Positions 7,432 to 16,134 of a stretch of 55,306 nucleotides of DNA are shown in pieces. Position 1 is the stretch's first letter. Each line of letters opens with the position of its first letter. Both the position numbers and the translations under genes were made by a program. Source of the stretch: a bacterium D16-51 (GTDB lineage Bacteria > Bacillota > Clostridia > Lachnospirales > Lachnospiraceae); NCBI GenBank assembly GCA_003612285.1, contig RAYE01000040.1, positions 1 through 55,306 on the forward strand, given 5' to 3'. Under the pieces are notes generated by a model. The model did no database searches, was not told where the DNA came from, and saw only the letters and a list, made by a program, of their open reading frames with translations.

Positions 7432-8412
7432 TTGAACACAGTACAGGTTTTAAAAGAAAAAGTATTAAACGGGGGGAGAATCGGGAAAGAGGAGGCGTTA
7501 AGCCTTGCAGATGCAGGTCTTGAGGAACTTTGTAATGCCGCAGATGAGCTTCGGGAGGCATTTTGTCAGAATGGTTTTGATATTTGTACTATTATTAATG
7601 GAAAGAGTGGGAAATGTTCTGAAAACTGCAGGTATTGCGCACAGTCAGCATGTTATAATGGGGCTTCAGAGGCATATCCGCTTTTGCCGGCTGAAAAGTT
7701 TGTGGAAGAGGCAGAGCGCAATGCCAGACAGGGCGTGCTGCGTTATTCCATCGTAACATCAGGAAAAAGGCTAAGCCATAATGAGGTTGAGAGTGTATGT
7801 GAAAGCATATGGGCAATAAAAAAGGAAACGGAAATTGAGGTTTGTGTTTCTTTAGGCCTTTTGGGAGAAGAAGATTTTGTAAAGCTGAAAAGGGCTGGGG
7901 TTTCGCGTGTCCATAACAATCTGGAGGCGTCTAAAGCCTATTTCCCAGAGGTCTGCACAACACATACTTATGAAGATAAGATAGAAGCGATTAAGGCGGC
8001 AAAAAGGGCTGGCCTATCCGTTTGCAGCGGCGGGATTATGGGGATTGGGGAGACGATGGAGGACAGGGTTGATATGGCGCTTGCACTCCGTGAGCTGGAA
8101 ATCCATTCTGTTCCTGTGAATATGTTAAACCCGATTCCAGGGACGCCATTAGAGCATCAGAAAATCCTTACTGAGGATGAAATGTGCCGTATCCTGGCAG
8201 TTTACCGCTTTATTTTGCCAGATGCGTCTATTCGTATGGCTGGAGGCCGCGGGCTTTTGCCCGATAAGGGGGAACGTTGTTTCCGTTCTGGTGCAAATGC
8301 AGCGATATCAGGAGATATGCTTACTACATCGGGGATTACGGTGGAAAAAGATATGGAAATGTTAAGGCGGCTTGGTTATATTCCAAAGCTGTGGGAGGCA
8401 GACATGCTTTAG
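7432..8412 (+). CDS. bioB: Biotin synthase, variant auxiliary-cluster type
   Basis: 326 aa from TTG 7432, which has GGGAGG 9 nt upstream; ATG 7339 in the same frame lacks a usable site. BioB is a radical-SAM enzyme that inserts sulfur into dethiobiotin. The [4Fe-4S] motif is Cys62, Cys66, Cys69 in KCSENCRYCAQS. By my alignment, Cys138 (EVCVSLG) and Cys198 (LSVCSGG) match two ligands of the classical [2Fe-2S] sulfur donor and Arg268 (IRMAGG) matches the arginine. The remaining cysteine position, YCIVASG in Bacillus, is Ser106 here (RYSIVTSG). This fits biotin synthases of obligate anaerobes reported to use a different auxiliary cluster. First gene of a likely five-gene operon. Confidence 0.9.
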   Translation: MNTVQVLKEKVLNGGRIGKEEALSLADAGLEELCNAADELREAFCQNGFDICTIINGKSGKCSENCRYCAQSACYNGASEAYPLLPAEKFVEEAERNARQGVLRYSIVTSGKRLSHNEVESVCESIWAIKKETEIEVCVSLGLLGEEDFVKLKRAGVSRVHNNLEASKAYFPEVCTTHTYEDKIEAIKAAKRAGLSVCSGGIMGIGETMEDRVDMALALRELEIHSVPVNMLNPIPGTPLEHQKILTEDEMCRILAVYRFILPDASIRMAGGRGLLPDKGERCFRSGANAAISGDMLTTSGITVEKDMEMLRRLGYIPKLWEADML

Positions 8413-8424
8413 CAGGGAGGGAAT

Positions 8425-9573
8425 ATGGAGAAGGTATACATACTCGGGGGAGGGAGAAGCTATATTGGCATTGAAAATAGCATGTACCGCCATATGCCTG
8501 CGGAAATTCTGGGGGCAGAAACATTAAAAAGGGCAGCAGGGCTATATAGCATAGGAGATTTAGATGGGATTATTGCAGGGAATGGTGTAGGAGCTGGCGG
8601 AAACATTACACGTCTAATGATGCTGGAGGCTGGCTTTACAGAAAATATCCCGGCAGTAACAGTAGATCTGCAGTGTGGTTCAGGACTGGAAAGCATTGGG
8701 ATTGCCGCTTCAAAAATTGCCTGTGGGATGGGAAACTTCTATATTGCAGGAGGGTTTGAGAGCAGTTCGACTGCCCCGAGGAGAGGGTATCATGCGAACC
8801 ATCCTGATTATGGGAAGTTTGGCGGGGAAAATGGATGGTACCGTGCAGCAAAGTTTTCACCGGGAGGCCATAGGGAAACTGCTATGTTAGAAGGGGCTGA
8901 AAATACAGCCAGGAAAGAGAAGATTACACGGCAGGAGATGAACCCCTGGGTGCTCCGCAGCCATCGGCTTGCAAAAGAAGCAAGGGAAAAAGGGGTTTTA
9001 CGGGATATTGTATTTACTGTGGCAAAAGGCTGCGACAGAGATGAGGGAATCCGCGAGAGGATGAGTGAGAGATTTTTAGACCGCCTGCCATGCGTTTTGC
9101 CAGGAGGAAAGGCAATTACGGCAGGCAATGCATGCCTGACAAATGATGGGGCGGCATTTTTGGCGCTTTGTTCTGAAAGATATGCAAAGGAACATGGCCT
9201 GAAACCGAAAGCAGAGTTTATTGGGATGGCAGAGACGGGAGGAAACCCATCGGAGAGCCCTTTCACTGTTATAAAGGCAATAAAAAAGCTTCTTTGCAGG
9301 TATCATCTGGCAGCAGAGGAGATTGATATTTTTGAATGCAACGAGGCATTTGCAGTAATTGACGTCCTGTTTGCGAGGGAATATCCTAATCTGACAGAGC
9401 GGTATAATGTTTTTGGAGGTGCATTGGCATATGGTCATCCATACGGGGCTTCGGGCGGCATTATTACGCTTCATGCGGTAAAAGCGCTGGAACAGGCGGG
9501 CGGCCGGTTTGCGGTATGCAGCATTGCCGCGGCGGGCGGCGTTGGCACAGCCATTTTAATACGGCGATGTTAA
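8425..9573 (+). CDS. Thiolase-superfamily enzyme lacking the second catalytic cysteine
   Basis: 382 aa. Thiolases join or split acyl-CoA chains by two carbons. Nucleophile Cys84 (DLQCGSGLES), the NEAFA motif (306-310) and the GHPYGASG histidine (His338) are all present. At the C-terminus the usual C-x-G-G-G-x-G becomes AAAGGVG: Ala368 sits where the second catalytic cysteine should be, and the nearest cysteine (Cys365) is three residues earlier. It therefore may be a condensing synthase-like variant rather than a degradative thiolase. The ATG has GGGAGGG upstream and begins 12 nt after bioB, so it is translated from the biotin operon. A role in making pimeloyl chains is possible but inferred. 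Confidence 0.75.
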   Translation: MEKVYILGGGRSYIGIENSMYRHMPAEILGAETLKRAAGLYSIGDLDGIIAGNGVGAGGNITRLMMLEAGFTENIPAVTVDLQCGSGLESIGIAASKIACGMGNFYIAGGFESSSTAPRRGYHANHPDYGKFGGENGWYRAAKFSPGGHRETAMLEGAENTARKEKITRQEMNPWVLRSHRLAKEAREKGVLRDIVFTVAKGCDRDEGIRERMSERFLDRLPCVLPGGKAITAGNACLTNDGAAFLALCSERYAKEHGLKPKAEFIGMAETGGNPSESPFTVIKAIKKLLCRYHLAAEEIDIFECNEAFAVIDVLFAREYPNLTERYNVFGGALAYGHPYGASGGIITLHAVKALEQAGGRFAVCSIAAAGGVGTAILIRRC

Positions 9574-9621
9574 AAGCGCTCTATCGGATGGCTGCAGGTT
9601 ATAGCAGAAGGAGAGGGGCAG

Positions 9622-10893
9622 ATGGATTATTATAAATTATTGGCAGGCCAGAAACCAGAAAAGGAAGCGCTGGTTGTGGATGGTATTTCCTATACTTATG
9701 GCAGTCTGGTGGAAATGGCAGATAGGCTTTCGGGCAGTTGGGATGCAGGAAAAAGAAAATTCAGACAGGGACAGACAGTCCGTCCTGCTGTTCATATTAT
9801 TAAAGAAAAAGATATTGTTACACAGCTTGTATCGTTTCTTGCCTGTTCTGCAATTGGTGAAATTCCTCTGATTGTGCCGTATGACACAAGGCAGTATGAA
9901 AACGGGCAGCTTCTGGAGGGGTTAGAAGTTCCGTCAGATGCATGCATGGCAGTGTCAACTTCCGGGACAACTGGGGAGCCTAAAATTTATTTCCGTACAT
10001 ATGAAAGCTGGGCGGGGTATTTCCCAGCCCAAAATGATATTTTTATGGTAAATGGAAACAGCCGCCTTTTTATGCAGGGAAGCCTTGCCTTTACCGGAAA
10101 CCTGAATCTATATATGGCGCAGTTTTACGCCGGGGCAGCAGTAATTGCAGAAAATGCGTTCTCGCCTAAAAAGTGGGTGGATGCTATAGGGAAACAGAAG
10201 GCAGACAGCATTTATTTGATTCCTTCTAAGCTGATGCTTTTTCCTAAAGCTGTCAAAGAAAAGATGCCAGGGGTCAGAATGATTATTTCGGGTTCACAGA
10301 GTTTTGGGAAAAAGGAAGCAGACGAATTAAAGAAGTGTTTCCCAAATACAAAAATCCTGTTATATTATGCGGCAAGTGAACTGAATTATGTTACCTATGT
10401 GACGGATAAGGATATGACGGAAGAGCGCAGCCTGATTGGACGGCCATTTCCACAGGTGGAAGTCTTTTTACAGGATGGGGAAATTTATGTCAATACAAAA
10501 TATCATGTAGAGGGGATTTGCTGTCCATATTCCTTATCGGATAAGGCATACCAGGATGAGGCGGGGAATTTTTATTTTGCCGGGCGCAAGGATGACATTT
10601 TATTTATCCGGGGGCGGAAAATTTCAGCGGTTAAGATAGAAAATATACTGGAACAGCTTCCTGAAATCAGGGAAGCGGCTGTCACAAAACAGGACAAAGA
10701 AGCAGGGGAACCTTTTCTTGTGGCGTATATTGCATTACAGGAGGGAGAAAAGTACCAGGAACAAAATATATACCGGAAACTCCGACAGTCCCTTGCACAC
10801 TATGAAATGCCCCGCCGGTTCTGTATAGTAAAAAATTTGCCCCGCAATGAAAGCGGTAAGGTGGACAAACAAAGGCTGAATATGATACAATAA
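9622..10893 (+). CDS. Adenylate-forming acyl-CoA ligase family protein
   Basis: 423 aa, shorter than most acyl-CoA synthetases (500 or more), because the N-terminal domain is trimmed. ANL motifs are complete: P-loop STSGTTGEPK (112-121), YYAASE, the hinge region GRKDDILFIRGRKIS, and the C-terminal catalytic lysine in PRNESGKVDK. It activates a carboxylic acid as acyl-AMP and probably transfers it to CoA or a carrier protein. The substrate is unknown. Its place 48 nt after the thiolase gene, within the presumed BirA-controlled operon and with no BioW, BioC or BioF nearby, makes a dicarboxylic acid such as glutarate or pimelate a reasonable but untested substrate. Confidence 0.8.
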   Translation: MDYYKLLAGQKPEKEALVVDGISYTYGSLVEMADRLSGSWDAGKRKFRQGQTVRPAVHIIKEKDIVTQLVSFLACSAIGEIPLIVPYDTRQYENGQLLEGLEVPSDACMAVSTSGTTGEPKIYFRTYESWAGYFPAQNDIFMVNGNSRLFMQGSLAFTGNLNLYMAQFYAGAAVIAENAFSPKKWVDAIGKQKADSIYLIPSKLMLFPKAVKEKMPGVRMIISGSQSFGKKEADELKKCFPNTKILLYYAASELNYVTYVTDKDMTEERSLIGRPFPQVEVFLQDGEIYVNTKYHVEGICCPYSLSDKAYQDEAGNFYFAGRKDDILFIRGRKISAVKIENILEQLPEIREAAVTKQDKEAGEPFLVAYIALQEGEKYQEQNIYRKLRQSLAHYEMPRRFCIVKNLPRNESGKVDKQRLNMIQ

Positions 10894-10928
10894 ATGTTAT
10901 GTAGAATATTATAACTGGAGGGAAAAGT

Positions 10929-12107
10929 ATGGTAGTTCAGCCAAAAGTAAAAGGGTTTATGTGTACAACAGCACATCCGGAGGGATGCAGGGCTGCTGTA
11001 AAGGCGCAGATTGATTATGTAAAGGCACAGCCAAAGACAGAGGGGCCGAAAAAAGTCTTAGTAATCGGGGCTTCTATGGGATATGGCCTGGCAAGCAGAA
11101 TTGCCTTTACTTATTCCTGTGATGCAGATACAATTGGGATTATTTTTGACAAGCCCGGAAAGGAAAAGCGTACAGCAAGCGCAGGCTGGTATAATACAGC
11201 GGCATTTGAAGAGTTTGCGGCGGCAGATGGATATTTTGCGAAAACGATTAATGGGGATGCATATTCCCAGGAGATTAAGGATAAGACAATTGCCATGATC
11301 CGGGAAGAATGGGGCAGGGCAGATATGGTGGTATATAGCATTGCAGCTCCAAGGCGTACTGCGCCGGATGGAAAGACGTACCGTTCTGTGTTAAAGACAA
11401 TCGGGCAGGAATATAGCAATCAGGCAATTGATTTGAAGACAAATGAGATATCGGAAGTGACAATACCAACGGCAGACCAGGAAGAAATCGAAGCTACGGT
11501 TAAGGTAATGGGCGGGGAAGATTGGAAGCTTTGGATAGAAGCATTAAAAGAAGCTGGCGTCCTGGCGGATAATGCCGTGACAGTTGCCTATTCCTATATT
11601 GGTCCAAAACTGACGCACCCGATTTATTATGATGGGACAATTGGGCAGGCTAAGAAGGATTTGTATAAGACGGCAGATGAACTTCAGGAAGAGGTTGACG
11701 GCTTAAAGGCATATGTTTCTGTAAATAAGGCGGTTGTAACACAGTCCAGCGCGGCGATCCCAATCGTGCCATTGTATATGTCCCTTTTGTTTAAAGTTAT
11801 GAAGGAAAAAGGGCTTCATGAAGGCTGTATTGAGCAGATGTACCGTTTGGTGCATGACAGGCTCTGCCTTGAAGATGTGGTAACGGATGAAAACCGTCTG
11901 ATACGTCTGGATGATTATGAAATGAAGCCGGAAGTGCAGGATGCTGTGGCAGGGCTTTGGGGACAGGTATCAAAAGATAATATTACAGAACTTGGTGATA
12001 TTGAGGAGTATTGGCAGGAGTTTTACGAGATTTTCGGATTCCGTATTGATGGCGTCGATTATGAAGCAGATGTAAATATCCAGGGGAAGATTCCAAGCCT
12101 GGGTTAG
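10929..12107 (+). CDS. fabV: Trans-2-enoyl-CoA/ACP reductase, FabV/TER type
   Basis: 392 aa, the normal FabV/TER length. It has the family N-terminus (PKVKGFMCTTAHPEGC), the NADH-binding GASMGYGLASR around residues 47-57, VYSIAAPRR, and the active-site region with Tyr-x8-Lys (IYYDGTIGQAKK). It reduces trans-2-enoyl-CoA or enoyl-ACP with NADH, either as the last step of fatty acid elongation or in butyryl-CoA formation. The ribosome site is GGAGG 7 nt before ATG. It lies 35 nt after the ligase gene with no terminator seen between them, so it may serve the same pathway, or simply share the operon. Confidence 0.9.
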   Translation: MVVQPKVKGFMCTTAHPEGCRAAVKAQIDYVKAQPKTEGPKKVLVIGASMGYGLASRIAFTYSCDADTIGIIFDKPGKEKRTASAGWYNTAAFEEFAAADGYFAKTINGDAYSQEIKDKTIAMIREEWGRADMVVYSIAAPRRTAPDGKTYRSVLKTIGQEYSNQAIDLKTNEISEVTIPTADQEEIEATVKVMGGEDWKLWIEALKEAGVLADNAVTVAYSYIGPKLTHPIYYDGTIGQAKKDLYKTADELQEEVDGLKAYVSVNKAVVTQSSAAIPIVPLYMSLLFKVMKEKGLHEGCIEQMYRLVHDRLCLEDVVTDENRLIRLDDYEMKPEVQDAVAGLWGQVSKDNITELGDIEEYWQEFYEIFGFRIDGVDYEADVNIQGKIPSLG

Positions 12108-12230
12108 CTGTTCTGGCAGCAGTGGGCAGAAGAACCGGCAGATGCAGATTATTTCTGGCTTTTGCCGGAATAAATATGGTTTTGCATCATAAAGATGATA
12201 TAGTAGTGGCAGAAATGAGGTAATGTGGCA

Positions 12231-13154
12231 ATGGTAATACATAATGTGCTTGATTTAATTGGGAACACCCCGATTGTCAGCCTGAAAGAAACAATGGGGC
12301 TGGATATTTATGCAAAAGCAGAGTTTTTAAATCCTGGCGGCAGTATTAAAGACCGTGTGGCAAAGAATATGATTCTTTGCGCGGAGCAGGAAGGAAAGCT
12401 GAAACCGGGAATGACAATAATAGAACCGACTTCTGGAAATACAGGTATTGGCCTGGCGCTTGCAGGCGTGCGCAGGGGATACCGCGTGATCATTGTTATG
12501 CCGGAAAATATGAGTGAGGAGCGTAAAAAAATTATCCGCTGCCTTGGGGCGGAACTTGTGTTGACGCCGCAGGAGTTAAGCATTGATGGTTCTGTGAAAA
12601 AGGCAGAAGAGCTTCTTGCAGAAATGGGGGATGGGAAAGCATTTATACCGCAGCAGTTTACAAACCCTAATAATCCAGACGTCCATTATCAGACAACGGG
12701 GCCTGAAATTTATGAACAGCTTGGCGGGAAGGTGGATATTTTTGTATCAGGCCTTGGGAGCGGCGGGACGCTGCAGGGGATTGGGAAATATCTTAAAGAA
12801 AAAAATCCTGAATTGAAGGTGGTGGCTGTTGAGCCGAAAAATGTATCTGCATTGCTTGGGCATGAGCCAGGGCTTCACAGCATACAGGGGATTGGCGATG
12901 GTTTTGTCCCGGAGGTATTGGATACTTCCATGATAGATGATATTGTGGAAGTGACAGACGAGGATGCAATCCATACGACGCGGGAGCTTGCCAGGGTACA
13001 GGGGCTGCTTTGCGGCACATCTTCCGGTGCAAATGTCTGGGCAGCAAAGCAGATGGCAGAAAAGTATGGGAAAGAAAAAGTGATTGCCACAATTATGGCA
13101 GACCGGATGGAACGTTATTTTAGTACCGGGCTTTTAGATGCAGACAACAGTTGA
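12231..13154 (+). CDS. cysK: O-acetylserine (thiol)-lyase / cysteine synthase A
   Basis: 307 aa. It is a PLP enzyme that makes cysteine from O-acetylserine and sulfide. Lys40 in NPGGSIKDR is the PLP lysine. TSGNT (66-70) binds the substrate carboxylate and GSGGT binds the cofactor phosphate. ATG 12231 has GAGG 10 nt upstream; GTG 12225 in frame would add two residues. About 120 nt separate it from fabV, with no clear terminator, so it could be the last gene of the bioB operon. Cysteine sulfur feeds Fe-S cluster repair in BioB, which would make sense of the location. The stop codon overlaps the tRNA-Leu promoter. Confidence 0.9.
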   Translation: MVIHNVLDLIGNTPIVSLKETMGLDIYAKAEFLNPGGSIKDRVAKNMILCAEQEGKLKPGMTIIEPTSGNTGIGLALAGVRRGYRVIIVMPENMSEERKKIIRCLGAELVLTPQELSIDGSVKKAEELLAEMGDGKAFIPQQFTNPNNPDVHYQTTGPEIYEQLGGKVDIFVSGLGSGGTLQGIGKYLKEKNPELKVVAVEPKNVSALLGHEPGLHSIQGIGDGFVPEVLDTSMIDDIVEVTDEDAIHTTRELARVQGLLCGTSSGANVWAAKQMAEKYGKEKVIATIMADRMERYFSTGLLDADNS

Positions 13155-13179
13155 CATAAGTGTTTTTAAATGGTAAAAT
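13151..13179 (+). promoter_or_regulatory. tRNA-Leu promoter
   Basis: TTGACA (13151-13156), 17-nt spacer, TAAAAT (13174-13179). The -35 box overlaps the cysK stop codon. Confidence 0.75.
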
Positions 13180-13206
13180 ATGAGGGCTGTGTTTATAGCA
13201 GTGCGT

Positions 13207-13288
13207 GCGGAATTGATGGAATTGGCAGACATGCAAGATTTAGGTTCTTGTGCCGCAAGGTGTGAGGGTTCAAATCCCTCATTCCGCA
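13207..13288 (+). tRNA. tRNA-Leu (anticodon UAG)
   Basis: 82 nt with the long variable arm of class II tRNAs. The acceptor arm pairs GCGGAAT with ATTCCGC, the anticodon stem is CAAGA/TCTTG around loop TTTAGGT (anticodon TAG, reads CUN), and the T-arm has TTCAAAT. CCA is not encoded. Confidence 0.95.
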
Positions 13289-13358
13289 TTGACTTCTTAG
13301 GAGGATTTTCGTATAATAAAAAGCGTATGCGAGCCTGTTGTTTCAGATGAACCAAACC

Positions 13359-13390
13359 GCCTTCTATACCGATGGATGTAGAAGGCTTTT
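13359..13390 (+). terminator. Terminator after tRNA-Leu
   Basis: GCCTTCTA (13359-13366) pairs with TAGAAGGC (13379-13386), then TTTT. It lies between tRNA-Leu and glgB. Confidence 0.7.
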
Positions 13391-13463
13391 ATAGTATAAA
13401 AAAAGGTTCTTACTAAGAAATAATAACGATTGTAAAAATTTTAAAATACTGGGGGTAAGTGAT

Positions 13464-15692
13464 ATGCAGGAAAAACTGGATCAATGGATTAACTGGGTTG
13501 AATATGATGAGTTGTTAGCCGGCCATCATAATGCGCCTCACAATTTGCTTGGGATGCATGTTTTTGGAAAAGGGCAGGTATTTACAGTATACCGGCCGGA
13601 GGCACAGAAGGTATTTGTAACAGATGCGAAAGGGAATAACCGGATTGAGTTAGAAGAGGTAGAACAGGGAAGCGGATTCTTTGGGCTGTATGTAAGCAGT
13701 CATAAATATTCTGCTGATTATAAGCTGCACATCCAATACAGTGAAAATGACATTGTAGTAACAGCCGACCCATATGTATTCAAACCTCAGATTAGCAGTG
13801 ATGATTTATATCTATTTGCAGAAGGGAATCATTATCAGATTTATGATAAATTAGGCGCGCATCCAATGACGGTTAATGGGATTAAAGGAACGTATTTTGC
13901 AGTCTGGGCGCCTCATGCAAGGGCAGTCAGCGTTGTGGGGAGCTTTAACCTGTGGGATGGACGGCTTCATCCAATGCGTACATTAGAAGTTTCTGGCGTC
14001 TATGAATTGTTTATACCTGGCGTGGAGCCTGGGGCAATCTATAAATACCAGATTTTGACGCGTACCGGCGATATTCTGATGAAAGCCGACCCATACGCAA
14101 ACTGTGCAGAACTTCGGCCTGACAATGCATCTGTGGTCGCAGATTTACGCGATTTTGACTGGACAGATAAAAAATGGATGGCAGAGAGGGAAAAAGAGTC
14201 AAGAGTTGCAATCAGAAAGAAGCCGATGGCAATTTATGAAGTTCATCTTGGCTCGTGGAAAAAGAAAGACGATGGTACAGAGGACGGTTTTTATACATAC
14301 CGTGAACTTGCGCCAATGATTGCAGAGTATGTCCTTGATATGGGGTATACGCATATAGAACTGATGGGGATTGCAGAGCATCCGTTTGATGGCTCCTGGG
14401 GATACCAGGTAACAGGGTACTATGCGCCGACTAGGCGTTATGGTGATCCGCGTGATTTTATGTATTTTGTGGATTATATGCATAATAAAGGAATCCATGT
14501 TATCCTTGACTGGGTTCCAGCACATTTTCCGAAAGATGCGCATGGCCTTGGCCGGTTTGACGGGCAGCCGCTGTATGAGCATCCTGACAGCCGCAGGGGC
14601 GAGCATCCGCACTGGGGGACTTATATTTTTAATTACAGCAAACGTGAGGTAGAAAACTTCCTTTTGGCAAATGGGCTGTTTTGGCTGAAGAAGTTCCATA
14701 TAGACGGTCTCCGGGTAGATGCAGTGGCTTCCATGCTTTACCTGGATTATGGGAAAGACGACGGGGAATGGCTTCCGAATAAAGATGGCGGAAAAGAAAA
14801 TTATGATGCAATTGAATTGTTCCACCATATGAATGAGGAGTTTGAACGCCTTGCACCAGGGACAATGATTATTGCAGAAGAGTCAACTGCATGGGCTGGT
14901 GTTACTGCGCCGGTATCATTAAAGGGGCTTGGTTTCCTCTTTAAATGGAATATGGGTTGGATGAATGACTTTTTAGAGTATATGAAGATGGATCCATATT
15001 TCAGGTCAGGCAACCATAATATGCTTACTTTTAGTATGCAGTACGCTTACAGTGAGAATTTTATCCAGGTATTGTCGCATGATGAAGTGGTTCATGGCAA
15101 GTGCTCTATGATTAACAAGATGCCTGGTGAGCTTGAGGATAAATTTGCAAATCTCCGTACAGCATATGGATTTATGTACGGGCATCCGGGAAAGAAGCTT
15201 TTGTTTATGGGACAGGAGTTTGCGCAGTACCGTGAGTGGAGCGAGGCAAGAAGCCTTGACTGGGAACTTTTAAACGAAGATTACAATAAGCAGATGCAGG
15301 CATTTGTAAGGGAGCTGAACCATCTGTATACAAAATATGACGCATTTTATGTAAATGATTATGATCCAATGGGATTTGAATGGATGAGCTGTGACAATGC
15401 AGAAATGAGCACAGTTAGTTTTGTACGGCGTGGCTCTGGGACAAAAGACCAGTTCCTGTTTATCTGTAACTTTACACCAGTTCCAAATAAGGAGTACCGT
15501 ACCGGCGTGCCTTGCGCAGGTGTGTATACAGAAGTGCTTTCGTCAGATGAAGAGCGCTTTGGCGGCACTGGCGTTAAAAATAAAAAGAGCATTAAAGCAG
15601 AAAAGGTAGAGTGTGAAGGAAAAGAATATTCTATCGAAATGCATTTGCCACCGCTGTCTGTTACGATATACCGTTTTGATTATAAGGCTTAG
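13464..15692 (+). CDS. glgB: 1,4-alpha-glucan (glycogen) branching enzyme
   Basis: 742 aa, full length for GlgB. N-terminal N1 and CBM48 modules (to about residue 240, with FAVWAPHARAVSVVG) precede the GH13 barrel. Catalytic residues are visible: nucleophile Asp419 in GLRVDAVAS, acid/base Glu472 in IIAEES, and the transition-state Asp in LSHDEVVHGK. It creates alpha-1,6 branches in glycogen in the cytoplasm. No other glycogen genes are adjacent, so it stands alone behind the tRNA-Leu terminator and ends at its own terminator (15724-15758). The ribosome site GGGGGT lies 9 nt before ATG. Confidence 0.96.
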   Translation: MQEKLDQWINWVEYDELLAGHHNAPHNLLGMHVFGKGQVFTVYRPEAQKVFVTDAKGNNRIELEEVEQGSGFFGLYVSSHKYSADYKLHIQYSENDIVVTADPYVFKPQISSDDLYLFAEGNHYQIYDKLGAHPMTVNGIKGTYFAVWAPHARAVSVVGSFNLWDGRLHPMRTLEVSGVYELFIPGVEPGAIYKYQILTRTGDILMKADPYANCAELRPDNASVVADLRDFDWTDKKWMAEREKESRVAIRKKPMAIYEVHLGSWKKKDDGTEDGFYTYRELAPMIAEYVLDMGYTHIELMGIAEHPFDGSWGYQVTGYYAPTRRYGDPRDFMYFVDYMHNKGIHVILDWVPAHFPKDAHGLGRFDGQPLYEHPDSRRGEHPHWGTYIFNYSKREVENFLLANGLFWLKKFHIDGLRVDAVASMLYLDYGKDDGEWLPNKDGGKENYDAIELFHHMNEEFERLAPGTMIIAEESTAWAGVTAPVSLKGLGFLFKWNMGWMNDFLEYMKMDPYFRSGNHNMLTFSMQYAYSENFIQVLSHDEVVHGKCSMINKMPGELEDKFANLRTAYGFMYGHPGKKLLFMGQEFAQYREWSEARSLDWELLNEDYNKQMQAFVRELNHLYTKYDAFYVNDYDPMGFEWMSCDNAEMSTVSFVRRGSGTKDQFLFICNFTPVPNKEYRTGVPCAGVYTEVLSSDEERFGGTGVKNKKSIKAEKVECEGKEYSIEMHLPPLSVTIYRFDYKA

Positions 15693-15723
15693 AACATGGA
15701 ATAATATAGAGTTGTGTTTTGTT

Positions 15724-15758
15724 AATGCATCACAGTAAATGCTGTGGTGCATTTTTTT
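15724..15758 (+). terminator. glgB terminator
   Basis: AATGCATCACAG (15724-15735) pairs with CTGTGGTGCATT (15742-15753, one G-U pair), followed by seven T's. A TATAGGAAATTGTGCTG sequence follows it; a similar tail follows other hairpins near 23970 and 52811. Confidence 0.85.
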
Positions 15759-15845
15759 CTATTATAGGAAATTGTGCTGTAACATAGTAGTCATTGACAA
15801 GAATTGCTGTAATTGTGGTGGTATGCCAGAAAAAAGGAGTTTTAG

Positions 15846-16118
15846 ATGAATAAGAGGTTGTTTTTTCTTTGTATCCTGGGGTATCTGATGCCGGTATTGC
15901 TTGTTGTAACAGCGAAAGTGTCAGGCTGTGAAATGAAATATGTACTGTACTTGTTTGTGATAGGGATTTATCTGCTGTTTTTAGAATGCCTGTGTTTGCT
16001 TGTCTGTATCAGGAGGAATAAAGTCAGAAGCAGTATTCTGCGGGTGTTATGTTATATTGGGATGCTGCCGTTTGGCCTGTATTTTATCATGTTTGTATTT
16101 GCTGCTATATTTTTATAA
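15846..16118 (+). CDS. Small membrane protein of unknown function
   Basis: 90 aa with three hydrophobic stretches (about residues 4-22, 32-52 and 64-89) separated by short charged loops, including CIRRNKVR. No family is recognised. A ribosome site (AAAGGAG) lies about 8 nt before ATG. It ends 16 nt before the MGMT-like gene, so the pair is probably co-transcribed, but nothing in the sequence ties it to DNA repair. Confidence 0.55.
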   Translation: MNKRLFFLCILGYLMPVLLVVTAKVSGCEMKYVLYLFVIGIYLLFLECLCLLVCIRRNKVRSSILRVLCYIGMLPFGLYFIMFVFAAIFL

Positions 16119-16134
16119 TAATGGAGGAAAAGAA

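Noticed and set aside
14199-14828. A 209-codon minus-strand frame inside glgB
   Set aside because: glgB is complete with all catalytic residues; the antisense frame has no recognisable protein or start site.
15794-15824. Promoter TTGACA with TGGTAT before the small membrane protein gene
   Set aside because: The spacer of 19 nt and weak -10 box make it unconvincing, although the -35 is perfect.
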